Part shown: positions 18,268 to 26,159 of the stretch, in pieces
Layout of the letters: each line of letters opens with the position of its first letter
Position numbering within the stretch: position 1 is the stretch's first letter
The notes under the pieces: model-generated
Databases searched by the model: none
Told to the model about the DNA's origin: nothing
What the model saw: the letters and a program-made list of their open reading frames with translations, nothing else
Program-made: the position numbers and the translations under genes
DNA from: an uncultured Clostridia bacterium
GTDB taxonomy: Bacteria > Bacillota > Clostridia > Christensenellales > UBA1242
Assembly (NCBI GenBank): GCA_944372505.1
Contig: CALVZK010000003.1
Coordinates: 56,498 to 120,497 of the forward strand
DNA length: 64,000 bases
Direction of reading: 5' to 3'

Positions 18268-18273
18268 TTGATT

Positions 18274-19278
18274 TTATAAATTTAAATCTTCAATTTTAAA
18301 ATCTGCACTATTTATTTGCTGTGCTCTCGCCCCTATCTCTAAAGCAGGTTTTATGTCATGAACATAACTATTCCCTATTACAAACAACTCGCTAGGACTT
18401 ATGTTTTCGAGTCTTACGATATGATTATATAATCTTTTTTTTAAAATATCATTGTTATCGAATTTATTTTCAAAAATACCTTTAAATAGAGATAAATCTA
18501 TATTTAAATTATTGCTTATTTCATAAATTTCTTTTAAAGTTGAGTTTGATACAATATAAAGATGATATTTCTCTGCTAACATTTTCAAAATTTTATTATC
18601 AACTACATTACAATTGGAATAATCAATTTCACATTTATTATTTTCTCGATATTTAATCCATGTCTGTATATCTAAATTATATTTTATTAACTGTTTAACG
18701 ATCTCCTCATCGCTAAACTCTTTTTTCTCGACAGATTTATGAACCTTTTTATATTTTTTTAAATCTAAACTCTTAAAAAGAACACTTGCTGCTTCTTTAC
18801 AATATAATTCCCAATTTAACCAATTGACACCACTATATAATGTGTCATCAAAATCAAAAACTACAACCTTTACTTCCTCTTCTAAACTTATCTTCCCCAT
18901 CCATGTTTTTCTTTTGAAAACTATCAATCCCAAAATAGTTTGCATTAAAACCGGCACTAAAACAATGAAATAAATTAAATATATATTATTTATTAAAAAA
19001 GGGGCTAAAAAATAAAACGTGTAATCAATATCTTTAGGTAACCCCAATAATAAATGTAAAATTGGATAATAGCAACAAGCCAGAATTATTACAAAAACAA
19101 GTGAGCAAAAACAATTAATATATCCTCCAATTTTTATATAATAATCGACTTTGTTTTTGCTTTTAATATTTTGATTTACATAAATTCCTATACCATTTGA
19201 AATACCAAAACCTATAATTTCGCTAAAATACGCTATTCCAATAATTGCATTAAAATAAGTTAAATTTAAAAGATTCAT
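18274..19278 (-). CDS. MATE-type N-terminal fragment fused to a HAD hydrolase domain
   Basis: Residues 1-125 are hydrophobic, with a MATE-like signature (GFGISNGIGIYVNQNIKSKN) and about four membrane helices. After KRKTWMGKISLEEEV a HAD domain begins: VVFDFDDTLYSG (motif I), VSNST (motif II), a Lys in the KKRLYNHIV region and IGNSYVHDIKPALEIGA (motif IV). The frame is open upstream of this ATG for 33 more codons of convincing MATE sequence (YLIVAIYLTVSSVIANK), then meets TGA, then an ATG at 19398. So either the gene is a nonsense-mutated pseudogene or translation starts internally. A MATE protein needs about 12 helices, so the transporter half is incomplete anyway. Confidence 0.6.
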   Translation of the reverse strand: MNLLNLTYFNAIIGIAYFSEIIGFGISNGIGIYVNQNIKSKNKVDYYIKIGGYINCFCSLVFVIILACCYYPILHLLLGLPKDIDYTFYFLAPFLINNIYLIYFIVLVPVLMQTILGLIVFKRKTWMGKISLEEEVKVVVFDFDDTLYSGVNWLNWELYCKEAASVLFKSLDLKKYKKVHKSVEKKEFSDEEIVKQLIKYNLDIQTWIKYRENNKCEIDYSNCNVVDNKILKMLAEKYHLYIVSNSTLKEIYEISNNLNIDLSLFKGIFENKFDNNDILKKRLYNHIVRLENISPSELFVIGNSYVHDIKPALEIGARAQQINSADFKIEDLNL

Positions 19279-19398
19279 TTTATTTGCGATTACGGAACTT
19301 ACTGTTAAATAAATAGCTACAATTAAGTATCGTAGTAATAGCCACTTTGCACTTCTATATGTTTTAAAAAAATATTTTCAAAATTCTTTTTTTATCAT
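19279..19398 (-). pseudogene. 5' remnant of the MATE-like/HAD gene, interrupted by TGA
   Basis: Reading from ATG at 19398 gives MIKKEF, then TGA (19380-19378), then KYFFKTYRSAKWLLLRYLIV in the same frame leading into the ORF at 19278. A single TGG-to-TGA change (Trp to stop) would explain it. Confidence 0.55.
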
Positions 19399-19986
19399 AT
19401 CCCAGTTTTAAAAATCCTAAAACCAATTATAAATTACAGTTCAATACAATTAATTTTTTAGATTTATTTTTTTTACGATTTATATATTTTATTTTTAAAG
19501 CATTTTTATTATAGGTTTAGATTTATCAAAAACTAAAAAGTTTGTTTAATAAACCAATCCCCATTCATATATGTTCCTAAGATTTATCATTAAAAAAAAT
19601 TTAGCTGTAATCTTTTAACTAATTATTTGTTCTTTTCTGTTACAAGTTCTAAATTTAACACGCTTCACTTCATTTAATTTTATTAAAATTGTCTTAAATG
19701 TCAAACTTAAAATACTTTTTAACTAATTTTATATTATGCAAAAACAATATTAAAACATAAATATCAAAACTTGTTTATAAACCTTTAATAAAATAGACCT
19801 CCCTTCACTAAAATAATTATTGCTCTATTTATTTTTGTAAAAATTAACTATTTTATTAAAATCGCATTACTTAAAGAATAACAATATAAATAACGTTAAA
19901 TTCATTTTGTAAAAATTTTATTAAATTAAATTTTTTATCTTGACTTTACAAAAATAATCTTTTATTCTTTATGTGGAGGGAGAATC
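19399..19986. other. AT-rich intergenic region
   Basis: About 590 bases without ORF support. The only element I can name is the promoter at 19940-19968. The rest is very AT-rich with no hairpin followed by a T tract. Confidence 0.6.
19940..19968 (+). promoter_or_regulatory. Promoter of the PIN-domain pair
   Basis: TTGACT (19940-19945), 17-base spacer, TATTCT (19963-19968); GGAGGG follows at 19976-19981. Confidence 0.55.
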
Positions 19987-20175
19987 ATGAATGATAGCAT
20001 TGATAAGTTATACAAAGAATTTCAAAAAGAAATAGAAAAAAACGACAAGATTGTGAAAGAAGAAATGAATAAAAAATCACGTTTAGAAATGCTAGAAGAT
20101 TATGACAATTTTGTAAAAGAAAATAAATGTAAAATCAAGGAGGAAAAAAATGATAGAAAAAAATCCTCTAAATAA
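19987..20175 (+). CDS. Small charged protein, putative antitoxin
   Basis: The 62-residue protein is almost entirely helical and charged (YKEFQKEIEKNDKIVKEEMN; KENKCKIKEEKNDRKKSSK). A strong GGAGGG precedes it. Its 3' end overlaps the PIN-domain gene by 26 bases in another frame, which gives translational coupling typical of type II toxin-antitoxin operons. It lacks a recognisable DNA-binding fold such as AbrB or RHH, so the antitoxin label rests on gene order and size only. Confidence 0.55.
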   Translation: MNDSIDKLYKEFQKEIEKNDKIVKEEMNKKSRLEMLEDYDNFVKENKCKIKEEKNDRKKSSK

Positions 20176-20881
20176 ACACAAATATATTGCTATAGACTCT
20201 AACATTTTAAGGTCTTTAACGTTTTTAAATATACTAAAACAAACCTACGGCTATGTTGACTTTGCTAAATGCAATGATCCTCTACTTCAAAAGAATGGTA
20301 ATTATTTATTAAACTTGTATAAACTAATTCTTCAAGATAAATTAAGAATAGTTATAGTTAATTCTGTTTATCAAGAGAATCGTCACATAGATAGTGTAAT
20401 TAATTTTGTGAAAAAATACTGTTATTTTATAAAAGATTATGGACAACTAAAAGAAAAAAAACTAAAAGAAATTGATTCATTGGCAAAAGCTTATTGTAGT
20501 TCCTATACTAAAAAAGGAGTAAGAATGCCGGCTCCTATGCAAAAAACTTATAATTCATATGTAAATGATGTCATCCCTATAAATGATTGTTATATAATGG
20601 CTGAAGCAACTATAGAAAATTGTTGTCTCCTAACCGCTAATGGAAAAGATTTTATTTTTAATCCAAAAAATCAAGATAAAAGTTCAAAATTTAATGATAG
20701 AACAAAAGGAATTGTAGACATAAACATTCTTCATGGATATTATGAAGAAGAAAAAGATTCTTCTTTGTGTCTTGTCCCTCATGCATTTCATATAAGTTTA
20801 TTTGGTGCTTTAATAAAAAATGGTATAGATGATTTACAAATAACACAACCAAATGAAGATAATATTGAAAATGAAAATTAA
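20150..20881 (+). CDS. PIN-domain protein, putative ribonuclease toxin
   Basis: The 243-residue protein begins with a PIN-type first strand and Asp (YIAIDSNILRSLTF). The conserved second acidic site and final strand appear as PINDCYIMAEATIENCCLLTANGKDF, the pattern of PIN nucleases (D...A......LLT.N..DF). The domain is larger than VapC (about 130 aa), with a helical insert at 60-130 and a C-terminal extension after DINILHGYYEE. PIN toxins cleave tRNA or rRNA with Mg2+. AAGGAGG lies inside the preceding gene. A terminator follows. It may be a defence or housekeeping RNase rather than a toxin. Confidence 0.7.
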   Translation: MIEKNPLNKHKYIAIDSNILRSLTFLNILKQTYGYVDFAKCNDPLLQKNGNYLLNLYKLILQDKLRIVIVNSVYQENRHIDSVINFVKKYCYFIKDYGQLKEKKLKEIDSLAKAYCSSYTKKGVRMPAPMQKTYNSYVNDVIPINDCYIMAEATIENCCLLTANGKDFIFNPKNQDKSSKFNDRTKGIVDINILHGYYEEEKDSSLCLVPHAFHISLFGALIKNGIDDLQITQPNEDNIENEN

Positions 20882-20914
20882 TTTAATAAATTTTATAGTT
20901 ATTATATAAACATG

Positions 20915-20950
20915 AAAAACAAAACTATTATAAATTAGTTTTGTTTTTTT
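20915..20950 (+). terminator. Intrinsic terminator of the PIN-domain operon
   Basis: Stem AAAAACAAAACTA / TAGTTTTGTTTTT followed by T residues. Confidence 0.85.
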
Positions 20951-21062
20951 ACATTAAAAAAACATTTTTTGCATAATGTTTATATTATTTTATTTTAATA
21001 TGTTTGACTTTTTATTTTTTACTCATTATAATATTAAATATAAATATCTTGGGGAGATCAAC

Positions 21063-21503
21063 ATGCAAAAACAACATGTTCCTACACAAACAAAAATTGA
21101 TTTAAATAATTTTGTTATTCGTTTAGGGAAAATATTTTCAAATATTTCAATTTTATTTTTAATTTTGTCGTTTTGTGGAATTTTATCGTTTGTAGCAACA
21201 GCGTTTATATTTTTAATAGGTTTTATTTTAATCATACTATCTATTGGTACAGTTTTCGTTTATATCCCTAATTATTGGGATAATTTGACAAATGCAAGTC
21301 GAATTTCGGCAGAAATTTCTTCGTTCTTTTTACAATATTGGTACATTTTTATTGCTTTTACTATTTTGTTCTCTATACTATCATTAATCTTTTTAAAACT
21401 AGATAAAAATAATAAACATACTGCTCGAATAGTCATTTCTAGTATAGTTGTCGGAATAGCCATTGTTGCAATTATTGTAATTTTAACAGGAGTAATAAGA
21501 TGA
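21063..21503 (+). CDS. Small integral membrane protein (146 aa)
   Basis: ATG at 21063 follows GGGGAG and begins MQKQHVPTQTKIDLNNF; the longer ORF start at 20976 has no binding site. The protein has three or four hydrophobic helices (about 30-55, 57-80, 100-120, 125-145) with short loops and no known motif. It overlaps the next gene by four bases (ATGA), so the two are co-translated. First gene of a three-gene operon ending in a LURP-one-like protein. I do not recognise the family. Confidence 0.65.
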   Translation: MQKQHVPTQTKIDLNNFVIRLGKIFSNISILFLILSFCGILSFVATAFIFLIGFILIILSIGTVFVYIPNYWDNLTNASRISAEISSFFLQYWYIFIAFTILFSILSLIFLKLDKNNKHTARIVISSIVVGIAIVAIIVILTGVIR

Positions 21504-22006
21504 AAACGGTAAATTTCAAAGTGGTCGGTATAAACTCTAAAATGATACCAAATTTTAAAATAGACAATGAAATTATTAAATTTAAAAAAAATGAATTTGA
21601 TTCTTATGAAACAACATATCAAACTGATAAAGATGAAATTGAATTAACTGTTTCAAGAAACTTGGAATTAGCAAGTAAATTTTGGTGGCTTTATGCATTA
21701 ATTTCTTTCATTGTCAGTATATTCGGCATTTTTGAACCCCCTTATGACAAAAAAAATATTGTAATAGATTGCAAATTTAAAATTAAATTAAATGAATTTA
21801 ATGAAATAAAACTGACATTTAATTCTCTTACAACAAATGGAAAAGCCGTAGAAATTAATACTTTAAATGAATATGAAGAAATAAAAAATGAATTCTATGT
21901 TGATAAAAAACTAAAAATAAGATGGATATTGTTGCTAGTTTCAAAAATTTTAATTTGGATAGCATTAATAATAGTTATCGTATTTTTAGTAAAAAATAAA
22001 ATTTAA
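21500..22006 (+). CDS. Membrane protein of unknown function (168 aa)
   Basis: It starts with ATGA overlap with the upstream membrane protein gene. The first 55 residues are a soluble beta-rich segment (VNFKVVGINSKMIPNFKIDN), then a helix at about 57-80 (FWWLYALISFIVSIFGI), a second soluble part and a C-terminal helix (ILLLVSKILIWIALIIVIVF). Topology suggests two membrane passes with both soluble domains on the same face. No catalytic motif. Family unknown. Confidence 0.65.
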   Translation: MKTVNFKVVGINSKMIPNFKIDNEIIKFKKNEFDSYETTYQTDKDEIELTVSRNLELASKFWWLYALISFIVSIFGIFEPPYDKKNIVIDCKFKIKLNEFNEIKLTFNSLTTNGKAVEINTLNEYEEIKNEFYVDKKLKIRWILLLVSKILIWIALIIVIVFLVKNKI

Positions 22007-22015
22007 GGAGTTGAA

Positions 22016-22504
22016 ATGAAAGTTTATATTAAAAATAAGTTTTGGTCTATTGGCGGAGGTTCTGCAGTTCTTGATGAAAACAAACAACCTATTTATAAGG
22101 TTAAGGGCAGAGTTTTTAGCATTACAAGAGTAAAATATGTATGTGATTTAGAAGGGAAAAAACTATTTAAAGTACGCAATAAATGGTTTAATTGGTTTGT
22201 GCATAGAGCATATATTTATGATGCAAACAAAAATAAAATTGCTACTGTTAAAGATAAATGGTTTAATGTTAATCAAGAATATTTTATTTTAGGTTATAAA
22301 GACGAAATTAAAATAAATGGAAAATTTTTCGGTCTATCTTCTCAAATTTTAAGAAATGGCGAAATAATAGGAACAATAAAAAGACAATTTACTGTTTTTA
22401 AAGATGCTTTTGAATTAGAGGCTAACCATGAAGATATCCCATTTTTGATAGCTTTAGTGATAGCAATAGATAACATCACTGATAAAAAAACAAAGCTTTT
22501 ATAA
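22016..22504 (+). CDS. LURP-one-related / tubby-like beta-barrel protein
   Basis: The 162-residue protein shows the LOR pattern (YxjI type): short strands with repeated (V/I)xxKxF/W segments, such as KVYIKNKFWSIGGGSAVLDE, GKKLFKVRNKW, YIYDANKNKIATVKDKWF and QILRNGEIIGTIKRQF, ending in a helix FLIALVIAIDNI. The fold is a tubby-like closed barrel around a helix; roles proposed for the family include lipid or membrane association as scramblase-like proteins. It follows the two membrane proteins by nine bases with AAGGAG and probably works with them at the membrane. Confidence 0.75.
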   Translation: MKVYIKNKFWSIGGGSAVLDENKQPIYKVKGRVFSITRVKYVCDLEGKKLFKVRNKWFNWFVHRAYIYDANKNKIATVKDKWFNVNQEYFILGYKDEIKINGKFFGLSSQILRNGEIIGTIKRQFTVFKDAFELEANHEDIPFLIALVIAIDNITDKKTKLL

Positions 22505-22623
22505 TAAGGCATAGTGGAAAAAACTGGTATTAAAGCAACAAAAAACTACTTAAAAAAATCTATATTATTACTCAATGGTAATGAATAAAAAAACTGGAAC
22601 CATTTTATATTTTACATTTAGAT

Positions 22624-22655
22624 AAAAAAACAAAGTCTTAAAGACTTTGTTTTTT
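22624..22655. terminator. Bidirectional intrinsic terminator
   Basis: ACAAAGTCT / AGACTTTGT stem with A tract before and T tract after, between the LURP-one operon and the convergent gene at 22654. Confidence 0.85.
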
Positions 22656-23271
22656 ACTCTAATTCGTTATCTTCCAAGGTTTCTTGGATTTTTAAAGCAT
22701 CCCGTACAAATTGTTTGTCAGAAAAGAATATTTTCTCTAAAATTTTCTCTTGTACTTCTAATTGTAAAAGAACTATCCTTTCTGCAATTGCTAAAGGAAA
22801 ATATATTCCACCAATAGCAACACTTCCAATACCTGCGGCTATTCCTCCAGCCACTTGTTTCCCAACTGAAGTAGATTTTTTTCTAAATATATTTTTACCT
22901 TTATTTAACAATACACAAGCAGGTATAGTTACAATTGATGCCGCAAGTTTAATAGCTAACGCAGATAAAATCAATGGAAAATCAATAACATTACAAATAA
23001 CTGATGGAATTTTAATTCTACTTCTTCGCTTTTCTATATTTTTAATAACAGGCTTAAGTTCTGGATATTTGTTGGTTAATTTTTCCACTAACAATTGTTT
23101 ATATGAATCTCTATTATCTTGAGTGTACAAAGTATTAATAATATTATAACTTTTTTCCTCTATTCCTATTTTTTTAAATTTATCTTTTTCTTTATTCTTC
23201 TCAATCATTTCTTGTTCTATTTCTGGCATAAACGAGTTAGATAATTTCATATATCTTCCTGCTTTTAGCAT
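22654..23271 (-). CDS. Hypothetical membrane-associated protein (205 aa)
   Basis: I do not recognise this family. The first 90 residues are helical and charged; residues about 95-115 (VIDFPLILSALAIKLAASIV) and 138-160 (VGKQVAGGIAAGIGSVAIGG) are hydrophobic, the latter Gly/Ala-rich like a membrane-inserting hairpin. The tail is again charged. GGAG lies nine bases before the ATG. The Gly-rich hairpin flanked by basic residues recalls proteins that insert into membranes, but nothing firmer can be said. Confidence 0.6.
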   Translation of the reverse strand: MLKAGRYMKLSNSFMPEIEQEMIEKNKEKDKFKKIGIEEKSYNIINTLYTQDNRDSYKQLLVEKLTNKYPELKPVIKNIEKRRSRIKIPSVICNVIDFPLILSALAIKLAASIVTIPACVLLNKGKNIFRKKSTSVGKQVAGGIAAGIGSVAIGGIYFPLAIAERIVLLQLEVQEKILEKIFFSDKQFVRDALKIQETLEDNELE

Positions 23272-23783
23272 AATCTATTTCTCCTTTTCTCTTCCTAATT
23301 TGTCAAGAGAGAAAATATTTTTAATAAAAACTTAATTTATTTTATTTTTCTGTTTAAATCTTATAAAATGGATAATTTCGTTCAATCTTAAAAAAATTTT
23401 AATAAGAAAAAATGAAATTTAAAAACTCAAAAAAATGCAATATGAATTTTCGATAAAATGTGATTTGTAAACTTTTTAAAAACTATACATTTAATTTTAA
23501 TACAGATAATCATTTTTATTAAATAAATATTTTTATAAAAATCTGTAACAGGCAAATTATTATTTTTAAACTCAATAATATATTTATATAAACAAACTTT
23601 TTTCTTAAAATAAATTATAAATATATAGTACTTTCAGTAATAACTATAAATGAAAATACTAAATGTCAAAAATGTAAAATAACAAGAAATAAAATTTCTA
23701 ACTTTTTAAATTAATTTTTATTACAAATTAAAAAATATATTAAAACAAAAAATACTAGATATTTATCCAGTATTAAATACTAA
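23272..23783. other. AT-rich gene-free stretch before the tRNA-Lys island
   Basis: About 510 bases of extremely AT-rich sequence. I see no ORF, tRNA or terminator in it. Confidence 0.6.
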
Positions 23784-23828
23784 TGGTGGACTGCCGGGGG
23801 CTCAAACCCCGGACCCTTCGATTAAGAG
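23784..23828 (-). repeat. Displaced 3' half of tRNA-Lys (attachment-site copy)
   Basis: These 45 bases repeat the CCA end, acceptor, T arm and anticodon loop of the tRNA-Lys gene at 26317-26361 in direct orientation with a single difference (CTCAAACC against CTCGAACC, in the T loop). Identity stops abruptly after GATTAAGAG. This is the hallmark of integration into a tRNA 3' end, with this copy being the displaced original. Confidence 0.8.
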
Positions 23829-23939
23829 GCATGAATAAAACTTATTTTTCAAGGTCTTTTAATGTTATCAAATCCCTTAACATCTCTTATTTTATAGGGA
23901 AAATCGTGTTATATTGTGTTAACTAATATTTTTTAAAGT

Positions 23940-23980
23940 TGTCTAAAATTATTTAAGATTTCGCTGCATAATTTTAGACA
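23940..23980. repeat. 13-bp perfect inverted repeat
   Basis: TGTCTAAAATTAT (23940-23952) and its exact complement (23968-23980) flank 15 bases. No T tract follows, so it is not an obvious terminator. It may be a recombinase site or a remnant of an insertion. Confidence 0.6.
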
Positions 23981-24007
23981 GTTGGTAAGAGAGATTGTTG
24001 ATAATAA

Positions 24008-24131
24008 ACTATGTGATGTTAAAATTTTACTATCATAAGATTTTAATAAATTCTGGCGAATTTGTATGCTAACGCATACTCATCACATAGTATGTATAAC
24101 CATCAGACTCACTCAAATGCGACTTCGTCGC
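24008..24131. other. Structured non-coding segment
   Basis: ACTATGTGATG (24008-24018) pairs with CATCACATAGT (24081-24091), enclosing a perfect hairpin GTATGC-TAAC-GCATAC (24064-24079). Next comes GCGAC-TTC-GTCGC (24119-24131). The density of stems and GC content stand out from the flanks. No coding potential is supported. Confidence 0.5.
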
Positions 24132-24174
24132 GCTTGGTTCGGCTTCCGATAATATAAAAAATTTTCAAAGGGTA

Positions 24175-24203
24175 TTGACTTTTGATTTAAAGTTTGCTAA
24201 TAT
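24175..24203 (+). promoter_or_regulatory. Promoter of the leader peptide and ABC exporter
   Basis: TTGACT (24175-24180), 17-base spacer ending TGC (extended -10), TAATAT (24198-24203). The transcript should start near 24210, only 19 bases before the leader-peptide ATG. Confidence 0.75.
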
Positions 24204-24228
24204 ATGAACATCAAAAAGGAGAAATAGT

Positions 24229-24261
24229 ATGTTTACAATATTGAAATTAAGAACAAAATAA
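24229..24261 (+). CDS. Leader peptide (10 aa) with K-L-R motif
   Basis: The ORF encodes MFTILKLRTK and stop. It has AAAAAGGAG seven bases upstream, as strong as that of the main gene. It contains K-L-R and R-T-K, both fitting the (+)-X-(+) pattern known to stall ribosomes with macrolides in Erm leader peptides. It ends exactly where the first hairpin of the attenuator begins. Its role as a sensor of translation inhibition is inferred from this arrangement; ErmD-type and BmrB leaders are the closest known parallels. Confidence 0.7.
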   Translation: MFTILKLRTK

Positions 24262-24330
24262 ACGCATAAAACTGAACGGCCAGTTTTATGTGTGATTGCA
24301 ACATTAAAACTGGTGGGTTTTATCTTTTTT
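24262..24330 (+). promoter_or_regulatory. Attenuator with mutually exclusive hairpins
   Basis: Segment 1 (24262-24274) pairs with segment 2 (24281-24293): 13 bp, one G-T. Segment 2 (24280-24288, CCAGTTTTA) can instead pair with segment 3 (24305-24313, TAAAACTGG): nine perfect pairs. Segment 3 (24305-24310) can pair with segment 4 (24317-24322): six pairs followed by TCTTTTTT, a modest terminator. The 1:2 / 3:4 state terminates; a ribosome stalled on the leader peptide would cover segment 1, free segment 2 to take segment 3, and allow read-through. Confidence 0.7.
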
Positions 24331-24386
24331 GTGCTTAATTTCTTTATATTGCAAAATATAAGATAAATTAAAATTAAAGTATAAAG

Positions 24387-24411
24387 TTCACCTATTTGGT
24401 GGATTTTTTTT
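24387..24411 (+). terminator. Second terminator in the exporter leader
   Basis: TTCACC-TATTT-GGTGGA (one T-G pair) followed by eight T residues at 24404-24411, upstream of the exporter ribosome binding site (24452-24458). Its CACC arm could also pair with GGTG at 24312-24315, so it may be linked to the first attenuator. Confidence 0.75.
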
Positions 24412-24465
24412 GATAAAATCGCCTTGTTTTATATTCGCCGAATTATAAATAAAGGAGATTGAATT

Positions 24466-26127
24466 ATGTTTTTAAAACGCTTTAAAAATTTATATAAATT
24501 TAAAACATATTATAAAAAATATACAGGTCTTATCATTATACTTCTTTGCGTTATGGTGATTGCTAGTTCGGCAGGAATTTTCTTGTCGTATCTTATGAGT
24601 GAACAGTTAATTGGAATAACAAAAGAACTTGCTTCTATTGCTATTAAATTTACAATATATATTCTCATTGTTGTGTCCATACATCACCTAAATTGGTTTT
24701 TATGGAGTAAATTTCAGTTTAAACTTTCAAAACTGGTTTCTTATGATATAAAGCAAGATATAATCAAAAATTTTCTTGATACTAAATATTCTGAAATTAA
24801 AAATCGTGGTTCAGGCTACTACTTAGAAAGATTAAACGATGACGTCAATGAAGTTAGTCAGTTTTTGGGCAATGTTGCAGGGACAATGGTTGATGTTTTT
24901 ACAAACATTAGTTTTTTAATAGTGATTTACTTTCTCAGTTGGCAGTGTGGCTTATTTTTTACGATAGGAATTATTCTTCTTTTTATCATTGAAAGTATAA
25001 AAGTCAAAATTAATCTTAAAAATTTGTCTTTAGCAAAAACTTCCACAGAAGAAGCAAATTCAAGTTTTGATGAAGCTATCCACGGCATTAAAGATATAAA
25101 GGGATTTGGTATTAAGAATGCTGTGAATAACAAACTTGATATCTTAAATGAAGATGTTGTGGAAAAGAATCGTAAAAAAGATACAACTTTCGAGTTGATT
25201 TCAAGAATAGGAACTTATTTGCAATGGATAATAGATTCAATTTTAGTTTTAATGTCTATGTTGTGGCTTCTCCCAGCTGGTCAAATTGAAGTGGCGACCA
25301 TTCTTATCATTTTCAACTATAAAGGATTAATGTATGATACTGTTGGATTCTTCTCAAAGATAAAGGGATACTATGTTAATGGAGATTATTATGCTAAAAG
25401 AATTCTTGAAATGTTTAAAATTGACAATCGAGAATCTTTTGGAAATAAAGCAATATCTGTTTTAAAAGGAGAAATTAATATAAAAAATCTCTCGTTCGGT
25501 TATGACAATAAGACTATTTTAAATAACATAAATTTGCAAATAAAACCTAATACTCTTAATGCCATAATTGGAAGTTCTGGGAGTGGCAAATCAACATTAT
25601 TTTTACTTTTGTCCAAATTATACGATGTAAAAGATGGTTCAATTCTTTATGATGATATTGATATAAATAAATTTGACGAAGTTTCATTGAGAAAAAATGT
25701 ATGTTTAGTAAATCAAGAGTCTTTTCTTTTCCATGATACAATTTTAAATAATATAAAAATTGTTAAACCTGATGCAACAAACGAAGAAGTTAAAAAAGTT
25801 TGCAAGTTAGCAAATGTCCACAACGAAATTATGTCTTTTGAAAATGGTTACACTACAATACTTTCTGAAAATGGAGGAAATCTAAGCGGTGGACAAAGAC
25901 AGCGAATTGAAATTGCAAGAGCAATTTTAAAAGATAGCAAAATTATTCTTCTTGATGAACCTACGAGTGCGCTTGATGCCAAAAACCAATCATTGTTATT
26001 TAACACTTTGTCATCATTGAAGAAAGAAAAGACTATTATAGTTATAGTTCATAAACTTAACAAATTTGATGTTTTTGATAATGTTTTTGAAATAAAAAAT
26101 GCCAACATAAGCAAAATTAAGAATTAG
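24466..26127 (+). CDS. ABC exporter, fused membrane and ATPase domains
   Basis: The 553-residue protein has an N-terminal six-helix exporter domain (about 20-300) and a nucleotide-binding domain (from 335): Walker A GSSGSGKST, Q-loop LVNQESFLFHD, signature LSGGQRQR, Walker B IILLDEPTSALD and switch His in IVIVHKLN. It is a half-size type IV exporter and should work as a homodimer expelling a lipid, peptide or drug. AAAGGAG precedes the ATG. The gene is preceded by a leader peptide and attenuators and lies alone in a tRNA-Lys island, so inducible drug or bacteriocin resistance is the best inference, comparable in regulation to bmrCD of Bacillus subtilis. Confidence 0.88.
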   Translation: MFLKRFKNLYKFKTYYKKYTGLIIILLCVMVIASSAGIFLSYLMSEQLIGITKELASIAIKFTIYILIVVSIHHLNWFLWSKFQFKLSKLVSYDIKQDIIKNFLDTKYSEIKNRGSGYYLERLNDDVNEVSQFLGNVAGTMVDVFTNISFLIVIYFLSWQCGLFFTIGIILLFIIESIKVKINLKNLSLAKTSTEEANSSFDEAIHGIKDIKGFGIKNAVNNKLDILNEDVVEKNRKKDTTFELISRIGTYLQWIIDSILVLMSMLWLLPAGQIEVATILIIFNYKGLMYDTVGFFSKIKGYYVNGDYYAKRILEMFKIDNRESFGNKAISVLKGEINIKNLSFGYDNKTILNNINLQIKPNTLNAIIGSSGSGKSTLFLLLSKLYDVKDGSILYDDIDINKFDEVSLRKNVCLVNQESFLFHDTILNNIKIVKPDATNEEVKKVCKLANVHNEIMSFENGYTTILSENGGNLSGGQRQRIEIARAILKDSKIILLDEPTSALDAKNQSLLFNTLSSLKKEKTIIVIVHKLNKFDVFDNVFEIKNANISKIKN

Positions 26128-26159
26128 TTTTAATAGACAAAAAGAAGTAAAGAACGGTT

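Noticed and set aside
19378-19380. TGA as a Trp codon (mycoplasma-type code) in the MATE-like/HAD gene
   Set aside because: All long housekeeping ORFs use TGG for Trp and run full length with TGA as stop, so the standard code applies; a nonsense mutation or internal start is simpler.
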